Shown: one piece after another, positions 23,676-37,776 of the stretch
Position numbering within the stretch: position 1 is the stretch's first letter
Layout of the letters: each line of letters opens with the position of its first letter
Origin: Otis tarda
Lineage: Eukaryota > Chordata > Aves > Otidiformes > Otididae
Assembly (NCBI GenBank): GCA_026413225.1
Contig: CM048552.1
Location: forward strand, 187,584,053-187,648,052
Direction: 5' to 3'
Length of the DNA: 64,000 bases
The notes under the pieces: model-generated
What the model was told of the DNA's origin: nothing
The model's input: the letters and a program-made list of their open reading frames with translations, nothing else
The model's database searches: none
Translations under genes and position numbers: made by a program

Positions 23676-26600
23676 CTATAAAGTAAACCAAGATAGTTAA
23701 ATTAATTAAATATATATTTGTTACAAGCCTTTCTCCTTTCAAGGATTTTTGAGATTTTTTTGAAACACTTTATGAAGATTATACAAGCAACACACATAAT
23801 GTGAGCTCTTTCTTCTTTCTCCGTGAGCTTGTTTACCTGTATTTATAAGGTAAGAGAACAGGAGTTGCAAAGCCATGTTACTACTTCTGCCTAAGATTTT
23901 TAATGACAGCATTCGTATGTGACATACTAAATTACAGAATTAAAAGTTAAATTAGCAGACTCTGTAAAACAAGTAACTTTTCTTCATTTATGAATTTAAA
24001 AGAACAGAAGAAAAGCTTTAGGCAATGCAACCTGTCATTTCATGAAAACTGTTCAGTTGTATGGATTTTTCTTCTGATGTGCTTGACTTACGTGTCTTCG
24101 TCATCTGATCTTGGCTCAAGTCTGCCTTCATCAACAGCAACAGCAGGATATGTTTCTGGATCATCTTCCTTGTTTTCTGTTGGAAGCAATGTAGTTAATC
24201 TCCTTTCTGGAAAGGAAGAAGAATGTTTCTTTATTTGTGTATTAGCTAGCTATAAAAGTGTTTGTAAAGTAATAGCAAATAGGTAAATGCTTGAATTTTG
24301 TGTGTGTGTGTGTGTTCAGATTAGAACAATGTAAATACCATGCTTCTGTTATTCTTGATCACGTTTTAGTCAGTGGTTTGTAACTTCTGCTCCGTGAAAC
24401 CTAGTGTGTTCGTAGACCATAACCAAAGGACTATCTAAGGTAAGTAAGAAAGGTGATCTGATGTTAGTAGGTTTATGTTCCCAATACAGAGGTCTGCATT
24501 CTCAGGGGAAAACTTAGGGGAGTACTATTTGGGACTGAAAATGACTGCTTAGATGTAGCTATGGTTCCCTAAAAACTCACTTTCCAAGACGGAAGGGCAA
24601 CTCAAACCTGAAGGCAGGAGAACAATGCTAAGAGTTGGTTTAGTATAAAGAGTAAATTCTGCACGTGACCCAACAGAAATCTGTCCGTTTGGGTAACACT
24701 GTAGTCCACAGTGTCAGCTTGAGTAGCAGGGCAGAACTGGGTATTGAGTGCCATATTTTAATAAATTAAACTGATAAAAGCAACACCAGTTAGAACGCCT
24801 GTGTGACTTATTCTTGCTTTAGCCCTATGAACTGCTGACATTAGTGAAACGGGGTTTGAATTTTTTTTTTTTTTTTTTTAATGTAGTCTTGGGAGAGGAA
24901 TTCAGCTGGTACAGCTGGTTTAGCCTTCAGGATTGGGCAGTTTTAAAAGAACTTGTTATGCTATGAGAAAACGTGTGTGTGAGGCATAATTAGCAGGATC
25001 ATGCTGACTGCACAATTGCAATTGAAAAATATTTCTCACGATCCATAAAATTGTTGAAACTTGGCATATAGAATTTAGCTGGCTTAAAAGTCATCCAATT
25101 ACACGTTCAGTAGATAAAACCACAACGTCCAGTTAACATTTACAGCACCTTTCTGTGGAAAATACTCTGGCTTTTTGGCTAACAACTTTGGTGCAAAGTA
25201 AATGTCGTTCTTAAAACAGTCTGTTACTTGAGGAAAGTGTGCTACAGTGTGAGTTCAAATCAATTCCAGTGTCAGCTGTATCAGCCTGGACTACTTTGTA
25301 AAGTAAGTCACCACTGCAGTTTAAGTCACCACGTACTACAACTTACAGCTGTTCTACAGAAATATGTGTATTTGTATAAATCTTTTCACAGGGTTCTTCA
25401 GCCTCGACAGTTGCAGGGGCTAGATCCAGGTTTGTGGTACCTGCCAACTTACTGGCAGTAGTAGCTTTCCTCCATCTACCCAAGCAAATGAAAGAATCAT
25501 GTATGAAAGTAAAAGCCAGTAAGCAGAGCTTGCCCTATTCCCTGCTATTGAAAACAGCAACATCCTGAAAGAGGCCTTTCACTGCTACCGCACAGAAAGC
25601 GGTGGCTGCTCGGACGGCTGCCCATGTTTTTCTAGTTTGCCAACTGCTTCAGAATGTTAGTTCTCATCACAGACCCTCTGCAGTCATAGAAGAAATAATA
25701 CACTGAAGAAAAACTTGTATAATTTACAGTAACAAACATCCTACCTATTTCTTCTTCAAGATGAATGAAGGAGTCATTAGACAGCTCTGCTTTTGCTAAG
25801 ATATTCAGGAGTGTCCCTGGTGGTGTTTGTTTCCACTGCTTCCTGTTTTCAGGGATGTCTTCAGGCAGAATAGCGTGGTCAGCTGAAGGACAGGAAAGTT
25901 CTCAGGTAACAAAAGCATGACTGTTGCTTGGAACTATCTTTTGTAGATTCAGACCTTCTAGTCTTGACACTGATTTCTTCATTTTGTGTAACACTGTCTG
26001 TTTTTTTTTTCTCTTGTGGAATACTGAATTTCTAATAAGCATTTGGTCTGATTGATACCACAGATGAAAAATAGCTTGGGCTATTTGTCACTAAAAATGT
26101 CTAACACCAGTTTTAATAAAGTAAAAGCTCAAGAAACTGCTTATTAGGCCTGGAATAGACAGATGCAGCTTCATGGAGCAGTCCTTGATCTCAAACTTGT
26201 TAGCTTCTTGGGGCTGAAGAAGCTTCAAAGAAGTTTCTGTTTCTTTTGTGCCCTATGCTCTTTCATTTAATGCAGAAGGAACAAGAAGTGGCATATTAAC
26301 AATATTCCGCTTTGTCTTCACTGTCCATACAAGCTCTTCAGGTTGTTTCTCTGGAGCTAGGGTGTTGGGAGCATGCTGGAATGCTGGAAGAGCCAGCAAC
26401 CGGTCACCAGAGATACCTGTCTGCCTGGGAATATATGCACTGGTACCGTAAGAAATACAGCAGTTAGCTGCTCCTGAAAAGGAGCATCACCACAGCCAGA
26501 CCTGGGTGAGGATGCACTTGTGACTGTGTAGTAACACTAGTGTGTGCAGTGGGAAACCATAACTCCACCACACTCTGGGATGGTGCTGGCAACTGACCGC

Positions 26601-29600
26601 CTCGGTTCTTGTGTTTCATCAAGTTAAGAACCAAAAAAGTGGTGTTGATTAGTTGCATAGACTGGCATTTTTAGCTCTTGTTACCCAGGCCTCAGAGGGG
26701 AAGATGATTATTGCATTCTATGTTTTAACACATACAATAACCTCAGTTGTTAAGAAGTCTTGCAATTAAAAGCCTGCCAGATCATGTGAACGCTCTGGTA
26801 TGGAACTGTTTCGGCAATGTAAGTAGGCTGGCTGAGTTTTAGCAGCTCTTTACTTTCACTCACCAAAAAACAAAACTTTCTTACCAAGTTCGTTTTCAGC
26901 CATAGTAGGACATACAGAAGTGACATCAGCATCAGCTAAAAAATTCAGTAGTGTCTGAGGGGCTCTAGCTTGCCAATGTTTTCTGTTTTCTTTAGTATCA
27001 CCAATATCATTGGACCCTAAGGGGAAGAAAAAGAGGAGGCAAAGTTATTTCAGTTTTTTAAAAGTAGAATTCAATGGGATTATAATATTATGTGATATTA
27101 TAAAGAGAGAGCTCATCAGATTAACTTGCTATAGCCTGAAGTTATGGAATTTACCTAACTCCTAAGTCATTTTCAGAATTAACACTGGGATTTGCATTTC
27201 CGTAGGAAATACCTGTTTGGTATCCAGATATTTCTTCCAAAGCTCTGTCCATATGATCTTCAGAAACCTCTACCAATTTCTCCTTAAGATTCTCACCATC
27301 CACGAAAGTTAAAGTCTCATTGAGTTTATCTGGTACCTGAAAAAAACAATAGGTTACTCTGGAAAGAGAAAACAAAGATGGGACAATATGTAACCACTTC
27401 TCATTTCACTGTGTTTGCCAGCTGTTCTCACATATGCACAGGCAAATTGTGTAACAAAAAGTGAAGCCAGCAGAACTCAAAAGTCACATTGTGATTTATG
27501 TATCAGAGGGCTGCATGGGGCTCTGCAGAGACGTGAAACAACAGAATGACAAAATAGTGCTTTATAAATTAAGAAAATATATATATACTAGAAAGAAACT
27601 ACTTTTGATGTTGCTGTCACAAATATTTTTTAAATTTTAACATACTAATAAAAATCTTAGTAAAAAAAGTCTTAATCGACCATTACATATCGATCAACTA
27701 GAAATGTCATTTTAATAAATGAAAACACATAATGTTGTCTGTAGTCTCACTTGCACTTTTTCTGAATAACAGCTGGTTCATCACAATATTATTCTTGCTT
27801 TGTGATACAACACTAGTGAAAAGAACCAGAAACGTACTCAACCAACTTACAAATCAAATTTGACATTTGCAGACTAACTCAATTTTGAGATGAGTTCTTC
27901 CCCTCAGCCCAACTGACAAAACGTAAATATCTGCACTCTTTAATCTTTTACCATGTGAAAGATTGACCCAGAGATCATCCAATTTTCTTCTAAGCAATTA
28001 TCCTCTTGAAGAAGGTCAGATATATGCAATATGTTAACAAATCCTCAATAGAAAGCTTCATTGTAACAAAGGTAGAGCATGATGGCAATGGAAACAATTA
28101 AACCTTAGATCATGGAGCTACTGTCATGGTTCAGATCACTAATGTAATTGCTTTGAATGTAACTACAACATACCTCTCCTTCTTGAACACCGTCTTCCTC
28201 AGGAACACACACATCTAAATTAATTTCAAACTTTACTCCTCCCTAAAGAAAATTCACATGTTTAATTAATTTCTTTTATTAAATAAAAACATTTAATTAA
28301 ATGTACACAGTTTATATGGAACTACAAACTTGAAAATTATTCTTCTATTTAAAATCACTTTTATTTAACAGTATTTTTCCTTCTCTTTAACAAGATCAAA
28401 GTTGAGCAAATTGGATAAAAATAGACTTGTCTAAATATAGTTTAGAGATATTTTCAAATGATTGCATCCACTTTCGATTATAAGGAAAGGTGCCTTTGAT
28501 AATAACTTAATTCAAATCCTCACAATACACAGAGTTGGTTCTTACAGTTGAGTCTCAACCGATATTAAAATTTGAACACTGTACTTCTTCCATGCAATAT
28601 TTCTCAAAAGATCTTTGGTACACTTCACAATGATCTTATGGTCAGAAACCTTCCTGATACCTTATGTGCATTTCTGTTCAATTCCCATCCCCTTCTACAA
28701 TTACAGTGCTACAAAGCACTATAGAGAATCATGTTTTATAACGAAATGTTAAGAAATTAGCAACTTGACTTGACTTCACTTAAACTTTGAGTAGACATGA
28801 GTTTCCATACACTATTAGTGCAGTTTGATATAAAGAAGAGTAGGTAGGGATTTATTACTATCTGTGAATATCTAAAGGGATTTTCCCTCAAATTATGAGA
28901 AATATATATCAGCTATACGTTTATTTTCTTAGTGATTCCATCTTCTCATATAAACTTTCAACAAACAACATACCAGCACCTTTAATTGACTCTCAAATAA
29001 CTTGATTTCCAGAGCTACTGTGACAACACAATCATTTGAAATGTACAGATATAAGAAGAAAATGGAAAAAAAAAACCACAGTAAGGATGGATACCTTTGT
29101 GTTATGTTTCTTTTCTAAGATTTGTTGGACTTGCCTGTCCCGGAGTTTGACTTGTTTAAAGTTTTCTCCCATGTCCTAGAAGGATAAAAAAATGCTAACT
29201 TTAAAATACACTCTTTGGAATCAGAATATGCGTATACCCTGTAAAAAAGACATGTTTAAGTAGTAAATGTAGTCACTGATTTCCTATATCTGTAAGAATA
29301 TTCCATCCATTGCTTTATTTAGATTCTGACACTTAAAGATATTATAATTCTGGCTTATTTGGCAAAAAGAAAAAGAGGAAACCTTGCATAACATGCAAAC
29401 TTCTGATTTTTCAAAAAACTATATTTGAGGATACAGTACTGTGTCAATAAATATTTTAATTTTTATGATCATATGCAAGATCACCGAGGCTGATTTCATT
29501 CTGGAAAACTTTGGAAGTGATGAAAATCAAGATGCTGCCTGTAGAAAGTATACTTATGTTTCACAGTATTTTGTTTTCTGGTAACACCTAAAAATTATTT

Positions 29601-32600
29601 AATTACCTCTTTTCATATTCCTATGTCCTATGTTAGAACCTGCCAGATAAAGGCAAAGTAAATAATTGTATGCAGCTCCTTCAGTGGCCTGTTGCAATTA
29701 GGGCACATCCTCAATCTGAGGTGAAACCACAACAATTCACAGATATTGCTTTTTTAAAATATCTATGCAGTTTCTCCAGTAGTGCCCATGAACTAAGGTG
29801 ACATCAAGCAGGTGCAAAATCTTTTTCACTATCATGCATTTCTTATTAAATCACCGGGAACATAATTTCTCTCCTATCGTGGCTCTGGCTGCCTATAACC
29901 TACTTTATCACATCAAGTGATGTGTGAATTCATTTCAGTAAAAGCTAGATCCAGGACCCACGAAAATCACTGAAGAGAATCCTACTTTTATTGGCAGGCT
30001 TGTCCCAAGTTGCACCTGCAACAGGGTAGCAATGTCTGTCAGCAGTTTGTGTGGAAGTCTGCCCCTTGCTGCTGAACAGGGCAGCAAGTCCTACACCACA
30101 TGAGGCAAATCTTGACTGAAGAACCTGAGTAGCTAAATCAGGGCTGTTTTCTCTTCAGAATAGACTGGGAATTTGCACACTGAGATTAATTTTCATAAAT
30201 TGAAGCTTTCATTCATTTCACTTGAAGGAAAGTGGACTTATTGCTGCAGAACTCCATATGGTCTGTAAACCTCATCTGGAGTTCACAATGCCAATACTGC
30301 AAAGTAAAAGTGGAAGAATTCTGAAACTCCTTTTCATAGCTGCTTTGGTAGTATTTGAAAAATATTTGAGAAAGTATTTGAGAAAAAAAGTGAAGGAGTC
30401 CTGTGGCTCGAAAGCTTTGGCTCTGCCTCTTCCTCCTGCTTCTTCCAAATTTTTGTTTAAGTAAGGAGTCCGCATAAAACTGAATTCTAACTTCCCACAC
30501 AGTGCTACTCTGAGCTCTCATTTTTTGAGAAGATACAGAATTGCTGTATCTTCTGCACAGAATTCTCATGGAGATCTGCACTGTGAGTGGTGGTTTCTTT
30601 ACTTCACTCAGAAAGCAAGGAAAAGAAACACACCACAAAAAATATATTAAGTAAAAGTACATCCTAATATTTACAGATGAAAAAGAATTGCCAAAACAAG
30701 TCAGGACTCAGCCAAAGAAACTTTCCAGGCTATTTGTGAACGGAACCTAGGGAGATTTTCACATACAGTGCCCTGGCATCAAGTGAGCTTTAAGCTTTAC
30801 TGTTTTTCAGATTTGTCACAGAGAGTGAATCAAAGACCATGTGGGACTTGCATAAAAAGTTCTGTTTAGACTAGGAGACGGTACTGATACCTGAAGTGAT
30901 TCTTCTCCTGTTCCAGCTGTATCCTTGGTTTCAGACTGGTCCTCAGCTTTCCCTTGCCACACAAGATAGGTTTTATCTTGTATTTTTTCATTCTCCTAAG
31001 GAACATTTATAGAAAATGTTCATTTCCATCTCTAATTAAGTGTAATAGCTTGAAAAAGAAAAAGGAAATGTGACTGTGTGTATGTTTGAACTTTGCTACC
31101 TTGAGTATTCCTGCTCTGAATCTGAATTCTTTTATACCACTGTGGTATTCTGTCCGAATTTTCTGCAATTGTTTCAGGTACTCCTATTAAAGAACAGTAA
31201 GGTAGAATACATATATATTAGAAATACATACAGAAGTAACACTAGCTAAACAAAATATTCTATGGATATCAAACTATGTACATATGAGAAAAAAAGGATC
31301 AGTTCCTTTACTTCCAATTTTAAAGATTGCTTGATACTTCCAGGACATTTTGGACTTTTAAACTCTTCCAGACTTCAACTTTTTTTAAGTTTTCCAGACT
31401 GTTCCATGTTAGATTTTCTGGAGAATTACATCTAAAACAGCTAATTCCAAGAATAACCTAAGGACTGTTGAGTAATGACTCTGAGGTTGCAGTCCAAAAA
31501 TAAATGTCTGGAAATTAGGAAGACAAAAAAAAAAAAGTATTATTTATTGTATTGCAACTTGTTCCCCAAAACAAAACAAAACTTGGTAATATTTTCTTGA
31601 AGAAGCTTCCTATGTTTTGAAGAAAAAACTTCCAATTTGGCCAAAAGATATTTTTTTTGTGTAACAGTAACATCTCTGCTACTGTTTATATGAGAGAGTA
31701 TCCCAATTTGCCCATGTTACAAATGGACAAATCTGTAAAATTTCTTTTTTTTGCATACTTAGTACAAACTTCGTGGAACTAAACAGCAACAGTCTCTGAA
31801 GAATGTGTACATGATGAGGATGATCTTATTCTCAAGTCTGACCATTATATAAAAGCTAAAATAGTCATACTTATTCTGGCATTTTTTTATAAATCAAAGA
31901 TAGAAAGATTAAATGTATTTACATGTGTTCATGAAAGAAAGAAGTATCAGTTTGTTTTCTCTGTCATCCAAAAGCAAAACCAGAAAAGTACAAAATAATC
32001 TCCAAAAGTTATAACATATCAGGGAAATAGTATGCATCACACACTAGTATATCACATTCTAACTGTCATAGTATGACTTACGAGCAATGAATATACATAC
32101 ATGAATAATGCATGCATTACTATTTTCTCTGATTTGTAAATGTGGGGATCTATTGTCCCCCAACATCAGTTTATTCAGTTATGTAACTCCTCTAATCTCA
32201 GCAGAACTGAAATCAAAATCAAGGCCATGGTTTAGGAAATTATTAGGGACATCAGCTTTTGTGCAAGTTTCACCAGTTTATGTAAGATGGAATCAGATGA
32301 AAACAGCTTATATTTTCCTAGTGGTCAGATGAAAAGAAGCAATTTTCACGTAAAGAATACTATTGTCAAAGAGTGTAAGAGAACAGCTTTAAGCAGCTAA
32401 GGAAGATATTTCATTTACCTGTTCTTTCAATTCATTCTTTCTAGGCATGTCCTGCTGATGGTTTTTGAGATATCCTTCCTTTATTTTCTGCTGCTGTATT
32501 TTTTCATGATATTGATCAGCAGAGGATGGTCGCAGTCCCTAGGATGTACAAATAAATCCCAGAGCAAAACATCTTTCAGTTAGAATCCTTTCCTTCAGTG

Positions 32601-35600
32601 CGTACTCAATTCACTCTCCCTGTGCCACTGAAGAATGCAGTAAGGTAAGTGTATATTTTTGGAGGAAAAAAGTTGTAACAGAATTTTACATTGCTATAGT
32701 TTTGTATTAGAAAATAAAACCTCAAGATGAGCATCGTGGAGCAGATAAATGAATTTGCTAGAGCAGAACTTTCTACCTGTCAGCGTTACAGTTTTCTATT
32801 ACAAAGACATCGGATCATCTTTTGGATTTTCATTTTATTCTGTGATTCAGTATTTACTTACCAACTGTTTCTCCACTTTAATCTTGTACTGTTGGGCTTC
32901 AAAACGCCTTTGAAGATATTCTGCAGGCCTTAGAGAAGAAAGTGACATTCATATACTACATTTTCTTTCACAGACTCAGCTGCTGCTTCTGCGCAAATAA
33001 TTCTCTATCAGTTCTATCACATATGACAAACAGAGCTCTCTTTGTACTACATTAATATATTAATATGGATGAAATACGTATAAATATGGAACAATAGCTA
33101 AAAGAAAACATATCCACTTCAGGCATTCCCTTTCCTATTACTTCAGTTACATTAGCCTTATGAAGAATGCAGCGAAGTCCTTCTTCGCCTTTTAATTGAT
33201 AAGTAGTATGTGAAAGTATCAGCCTAACTTTGTATTTATGTCGTTTTTTGGATTTTAAATATTTACCTCTTTTTTTTTCCTATAAAATAACCAGCAGTCA
33301 GTTGTAAGCTCCTTGATTTCTGCTTATTTAATATCCTACCTTCAGAATCCACTTGTGCCTCAGGAGCCAAACTGAATTAACTTTGTCCTTAAATAAGGCC
33401 CTAGAAACTCAACTGGGAAAAGATGTTCTAAAACTGATGATGCCTAACTGAAACATTCTAAACACTGTCATCATTGAATGATAAGTAATGATTCAGTCAA
33501 CCTTAAAGGAAGGATCACAAAGCAAGCAGTATTAAAAATTCCTTATCTTCCTTTCTCAAGGTTTTCAAAGTTCATCCGCACATAAAATGGCCAACCATGG
33601 AATGGACAAGCAATCTCTAAAATAATAAAAAGCTTGTACCTCTACTTTGTAAGAGAAAGGCTTTGAAATAAACAAACTGCTGGAGAAAGGGTCTTTATAT
33701 CTGAAACCAAAACACAAGCTCTGTAGAAAAACAAAACATTTTCAGGACCCATCTCTCACTCTGTTCCCTCAAGTGGAGAACTGCTTTTGGTCTTCATATC
33801 ATCTTGATTGTGGTGGAAAGGAAAGACAGTGTTCATCCTTGATATAATAAAAAAGTCTACAAAAAGTCTGTGTTTTATTTCTCAACCAATAAAACGATGA
33901 GATTTGGGAGACGTTTTGACAATGAAATGTCAAATATCAGAAGGATAGGATAGGATAGATTCAGAAGGAACTTCTGGATAGACAGGAACAGGAGTTATGT
34001 TGTTGTGCAATAAACTTATGTAAAGAAAATTATCAAAGACCAAGCAGAGAAGGAATTATACTCAAAGAGCCACATCCAGTGTTAGCTAACCAGGAAGGCT
34101 GGTAACTCAAAACATGCATGACAGTTCACTACTAATAAATAGCACGAGAAAACTTTACCAGTCAGGTGGTGGGGGTGGAGGTGCAACTTGTCCTTTTAGT
34201 TTATAGCATTCCTCAACTCTTTGGCTGATATGAGAAAGGTCATAATGTGCATGAGCTTTCCTCTGCAAGTTGTCAAGTTTATCATAGTAATGACCATAAT
34301 GGCCGTGTACTCTAATACTTTCTGGCCTTTCTGCCATCTTAAATCTGGAGCTCTGTGGCTGAAAATACAATAAAGGATGTTAATATACTTGTTCTCATTT
34401 GTATCAGTACAAGTTTAAATTAATTTCCTGTCTTTCTCCCCAGTCTGAGTTGCATGGTAATATAGGCTGTCTACGGTATAGTTAGTGTAAGTTTTCCAAA
34501 TCCTTTCACATATAAGCCAGAAACTTCCTAACTTCTATGGGCATTAATCTTACCATTGTCTTTTCCTTTTTCCCTGTTCCATCAGCTCCTGTCATTAAGC
34601 AGCAGCCCATATTGTTGTGCGAGTCAGTTAGCACAGGGCACAGGGCTTTGTACCCTGTAGTGTCGTTGCCTTATAGTCGCTTCATTGTTCTGAAGCCTAA
34701 AGCACTGAATTAATTCCAGGAGAATCTGATTTTGACATGTGAGAGCAAGGGGAACCCGGGATGTAGTTTTGGGCAGTATATACACATTGACTGCTGCTTT
34801 CAGGGGAGCACTGTACTACTTCATGTCACCATCTCTTTGATTATGTGCCTGTGGGAGCTTGCCTTTCATTCCTCCAAGTCCTTACTGTGATGAAACATCC
34901 CTGTATTTCTATTTTGTGACAAGACTGTCTTTTCCATTTCTCCTAAGAACAATGGAGAGAAGGTGATCATCTTAGCTGCCACTGCATGATATAAAAGAAG
35001 TGTGGTAAGACATTCACAAACTTTTCCATGGCAGGAGACTAAAAATCACTATATATTATATGAGAAAAATGCTGAATTTTGCTTATTTTCTTACATAAAT
35101 GAAAAAGCATCTAAGTATCTCTTCCTTAGATGGTAAATACATTAACTATTCCTCTCTTTTCCTTCTTAGAAACACTGAAAATATGCTCACCTAGCTACAG
35201 TACAGTCCAAATTACAGTCGAATATAAATCCATATCTATGTAAGAAGAAAATTTTCCACTGTTGATAATGTTCCCAAGGAAGAGGTAACTTCAAAAAGTG
35301 TTTATCTTATCCCTATTGAAAAACATTTTACAGTATGGTATCCAGAAGTATGGCAATCCCAAGCAATAGGGAGAACCAATCGGGCCATTTAAATAAGTGT
35401 AGGAGGGTTGAGAACTGTGACCAGTGAAGCAGGCACTCTGGTGACACAGGCCATGGAAAAAGCTGAGGTGATTAATGCCTTCTGCGCCTCAGCCTTTACT
35501 GGCAAGACGAGCCTTCAGAAGTCCCAGGCCCCCACAGTGGGGCAGGGAAGTCTGGAGCAAAGTGACATACCCTTGGTGGAAATGGATCAGGTTAGAGAAT

Positions 35601-37739
35601 ATGTAAACAGACTGAACAAACCTAAGCCCATGGGCTCTGATGGGATGCACCCACAGGTACTGAGGGAGCTGGCAGATGTCACTGTGAAGCCATTCTCTAT
35701 TATCTTTGATTGATTGTGGTGATTGAGAGAAGTGCCCGAGGACTGGAGGAAAGCAAATGTCACTCATACCTTCAAAAAGAGCAGGAAGGAGGACCCAGGG
35801 AACTACAGGCTGGTCAGCCTCACCTTAATGCCTAGCAAGGTGATAGAACAACTAATCCTGGAAACTAAAAAAATTCCAGGCACATAAAGGACAAGGTGAT
35901 CAGGAGTAGTCAGCATGGATTTACATAGGGGAAGTCATGCTTGACCAAGCCGGTAACCTTCTACAATTAATTTATTAGCTTGGTAGACAAAGGGAAAGCT
36001 GAGGATATTGTCTTCCTTGACTTCCATAACGCTTTTGACACTGTCTTCCATAGGATCCTCACAGAGAAGCTCATGAAGTATGGATTGAATTAGCAGACAG
36101 TGGACTGAAGACTGACTGAATGCCTGGGCACAGAAGGTGGTGATCACAGTACAAAGTCTAATTAGATGTCAGTGACTTAGCAGTGTAGCCCAGAAGTCAG
36201 TACTGGGTCCAATCCTGTTTAACATCTTCATTAATACTCTGAATGATGCGGCAGAGTGTACCCTCTGCAAGTTTGCTAATGACACCAAACCAGGAGGAGC
36301 AGCTGATAGACCAGAGGGTCATGCAGCCATCCAGAGGGACTACAACAGGCTGGAGAAGCGGGCTGACAGGACCTCATGACGTTCAAAAAGAGGAACTGCA
36401 AAATCCTGCATCTGGGGAGGAATAATCCTTTGCACCAGTACGTGCAACAGAATTCAGATTCAAAGTATGACACTACACAAGTATCCCTGCAACCCTGCAA
36501 ACTGGTCGCTTCATTTGGATGCTCAAAGAATGTGGGAACTTTCCCAGTGTTAATCTTAGACCATGTCTCATTGATCAAAACACTGTGGACAAAATTCTGC
36601 CTTTGATTACAGCAGTGCACAGTGAAGAGAAACTTAACCTTCCTAACTTAATCCTTCTCTGGATTTGCATTGGATATACACAAATGTAACTACAAGGAAA
36701 ACTACGTCTTATATTCTATAGAGGGACAGTATTATCCATAGGGTGATTGCTTCAGGTGTAAGTGATTGCTTGAGGGCTGCAATTCTGGGAATCCCGCAAT
36801 TCCCCATCACCAGTTAATTCATCATAACTGCACTGTGCAATTACTGCTGGGAGCTCCCAGATCCTTAATGTGCCTTGCTCTGTGTTCACCCGCACCCAGG
36901 GCAGTATTACATGCTCTTGAAGATAAACGTAAAGGTATGGAGTGATGTCATGCTGGAGACAGTATGCAGCTGATATCCAGCCTGAGGAAAAAGGAGATGG
37001 AAAATAAGTGAAGGACACAACTGGCTGTGAAGAACTGGGGCTTTCTGCTGTAGGGTTTGATCTCAGTTTGTTGTAATAGTATCTGAGACAAGTGCAGTGA
37101 GTGCCAGTGGTTTTGCCCATGAATGGGCTCTCAGAAGGCCTGAGGTAAGAGGATCAGTGTATTTGCTTCTATAGAAAAAAATGCAAACACAGAGTTTATT
37201 TGCCTTTGTGCAAATGTAAACGCAAAGCAGGCCTGACTCCTTTTGTTACAAAGGACCATACTGAAGCAGCCTAAATTCAGTGTTTCCCACTTAGGCTTTC
37301 TAAAACACTTCTTCTGAGGCTTCAGGAGTGCTCAACTACCTCTACTGACTTAGTGTATGCATTAAGCTGAATTGAATATATCTTAATGAGACCTTTTAAG
37401 GGGCCTTTTCTAAGAACAGGAATTTGCCTTCTGAAGATGATTAATTATTACGAGAATGTGGATGCACAGTACCTGAAAAATAGGCTGTTGCCCTCTTGAA
37501 GGAGGTTTCCATTCATTTCTTTGAAATAATTCCTGTTTCTTGACAGGCACCACCATTCCAGATTCTGGAGAAGCTTGGTCTTGGACTCCCCTTTTTTGAA
37601 ATTTATGTGCTTTTTAACAATGAAAGATTAAAAAGTTACCTTCTGTGCTCTCTACATGATGAATGATCACGTAGTTGCAAACCATGGTAGGGTGCATACA
37701 CATAGCACTGACAGGTTGGGCTAACACTCCTTATGTCCT

Positions 37740-37776
<37 letters not shown>

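Noticed and set aside
30213-30662. 149-aa minus-strand frame and 80-aa plus-strand frame
   Set aside because: They lie in a NEK5 intron, have no similarity to a known protein that I recognise, and lack splice-consistent extension.
35408-35713. 101-aa frame that looks protein-coding
   Set aside because: It is part of a decayed CR1 ORF2 (ELADVTVKP region), not a host gene.
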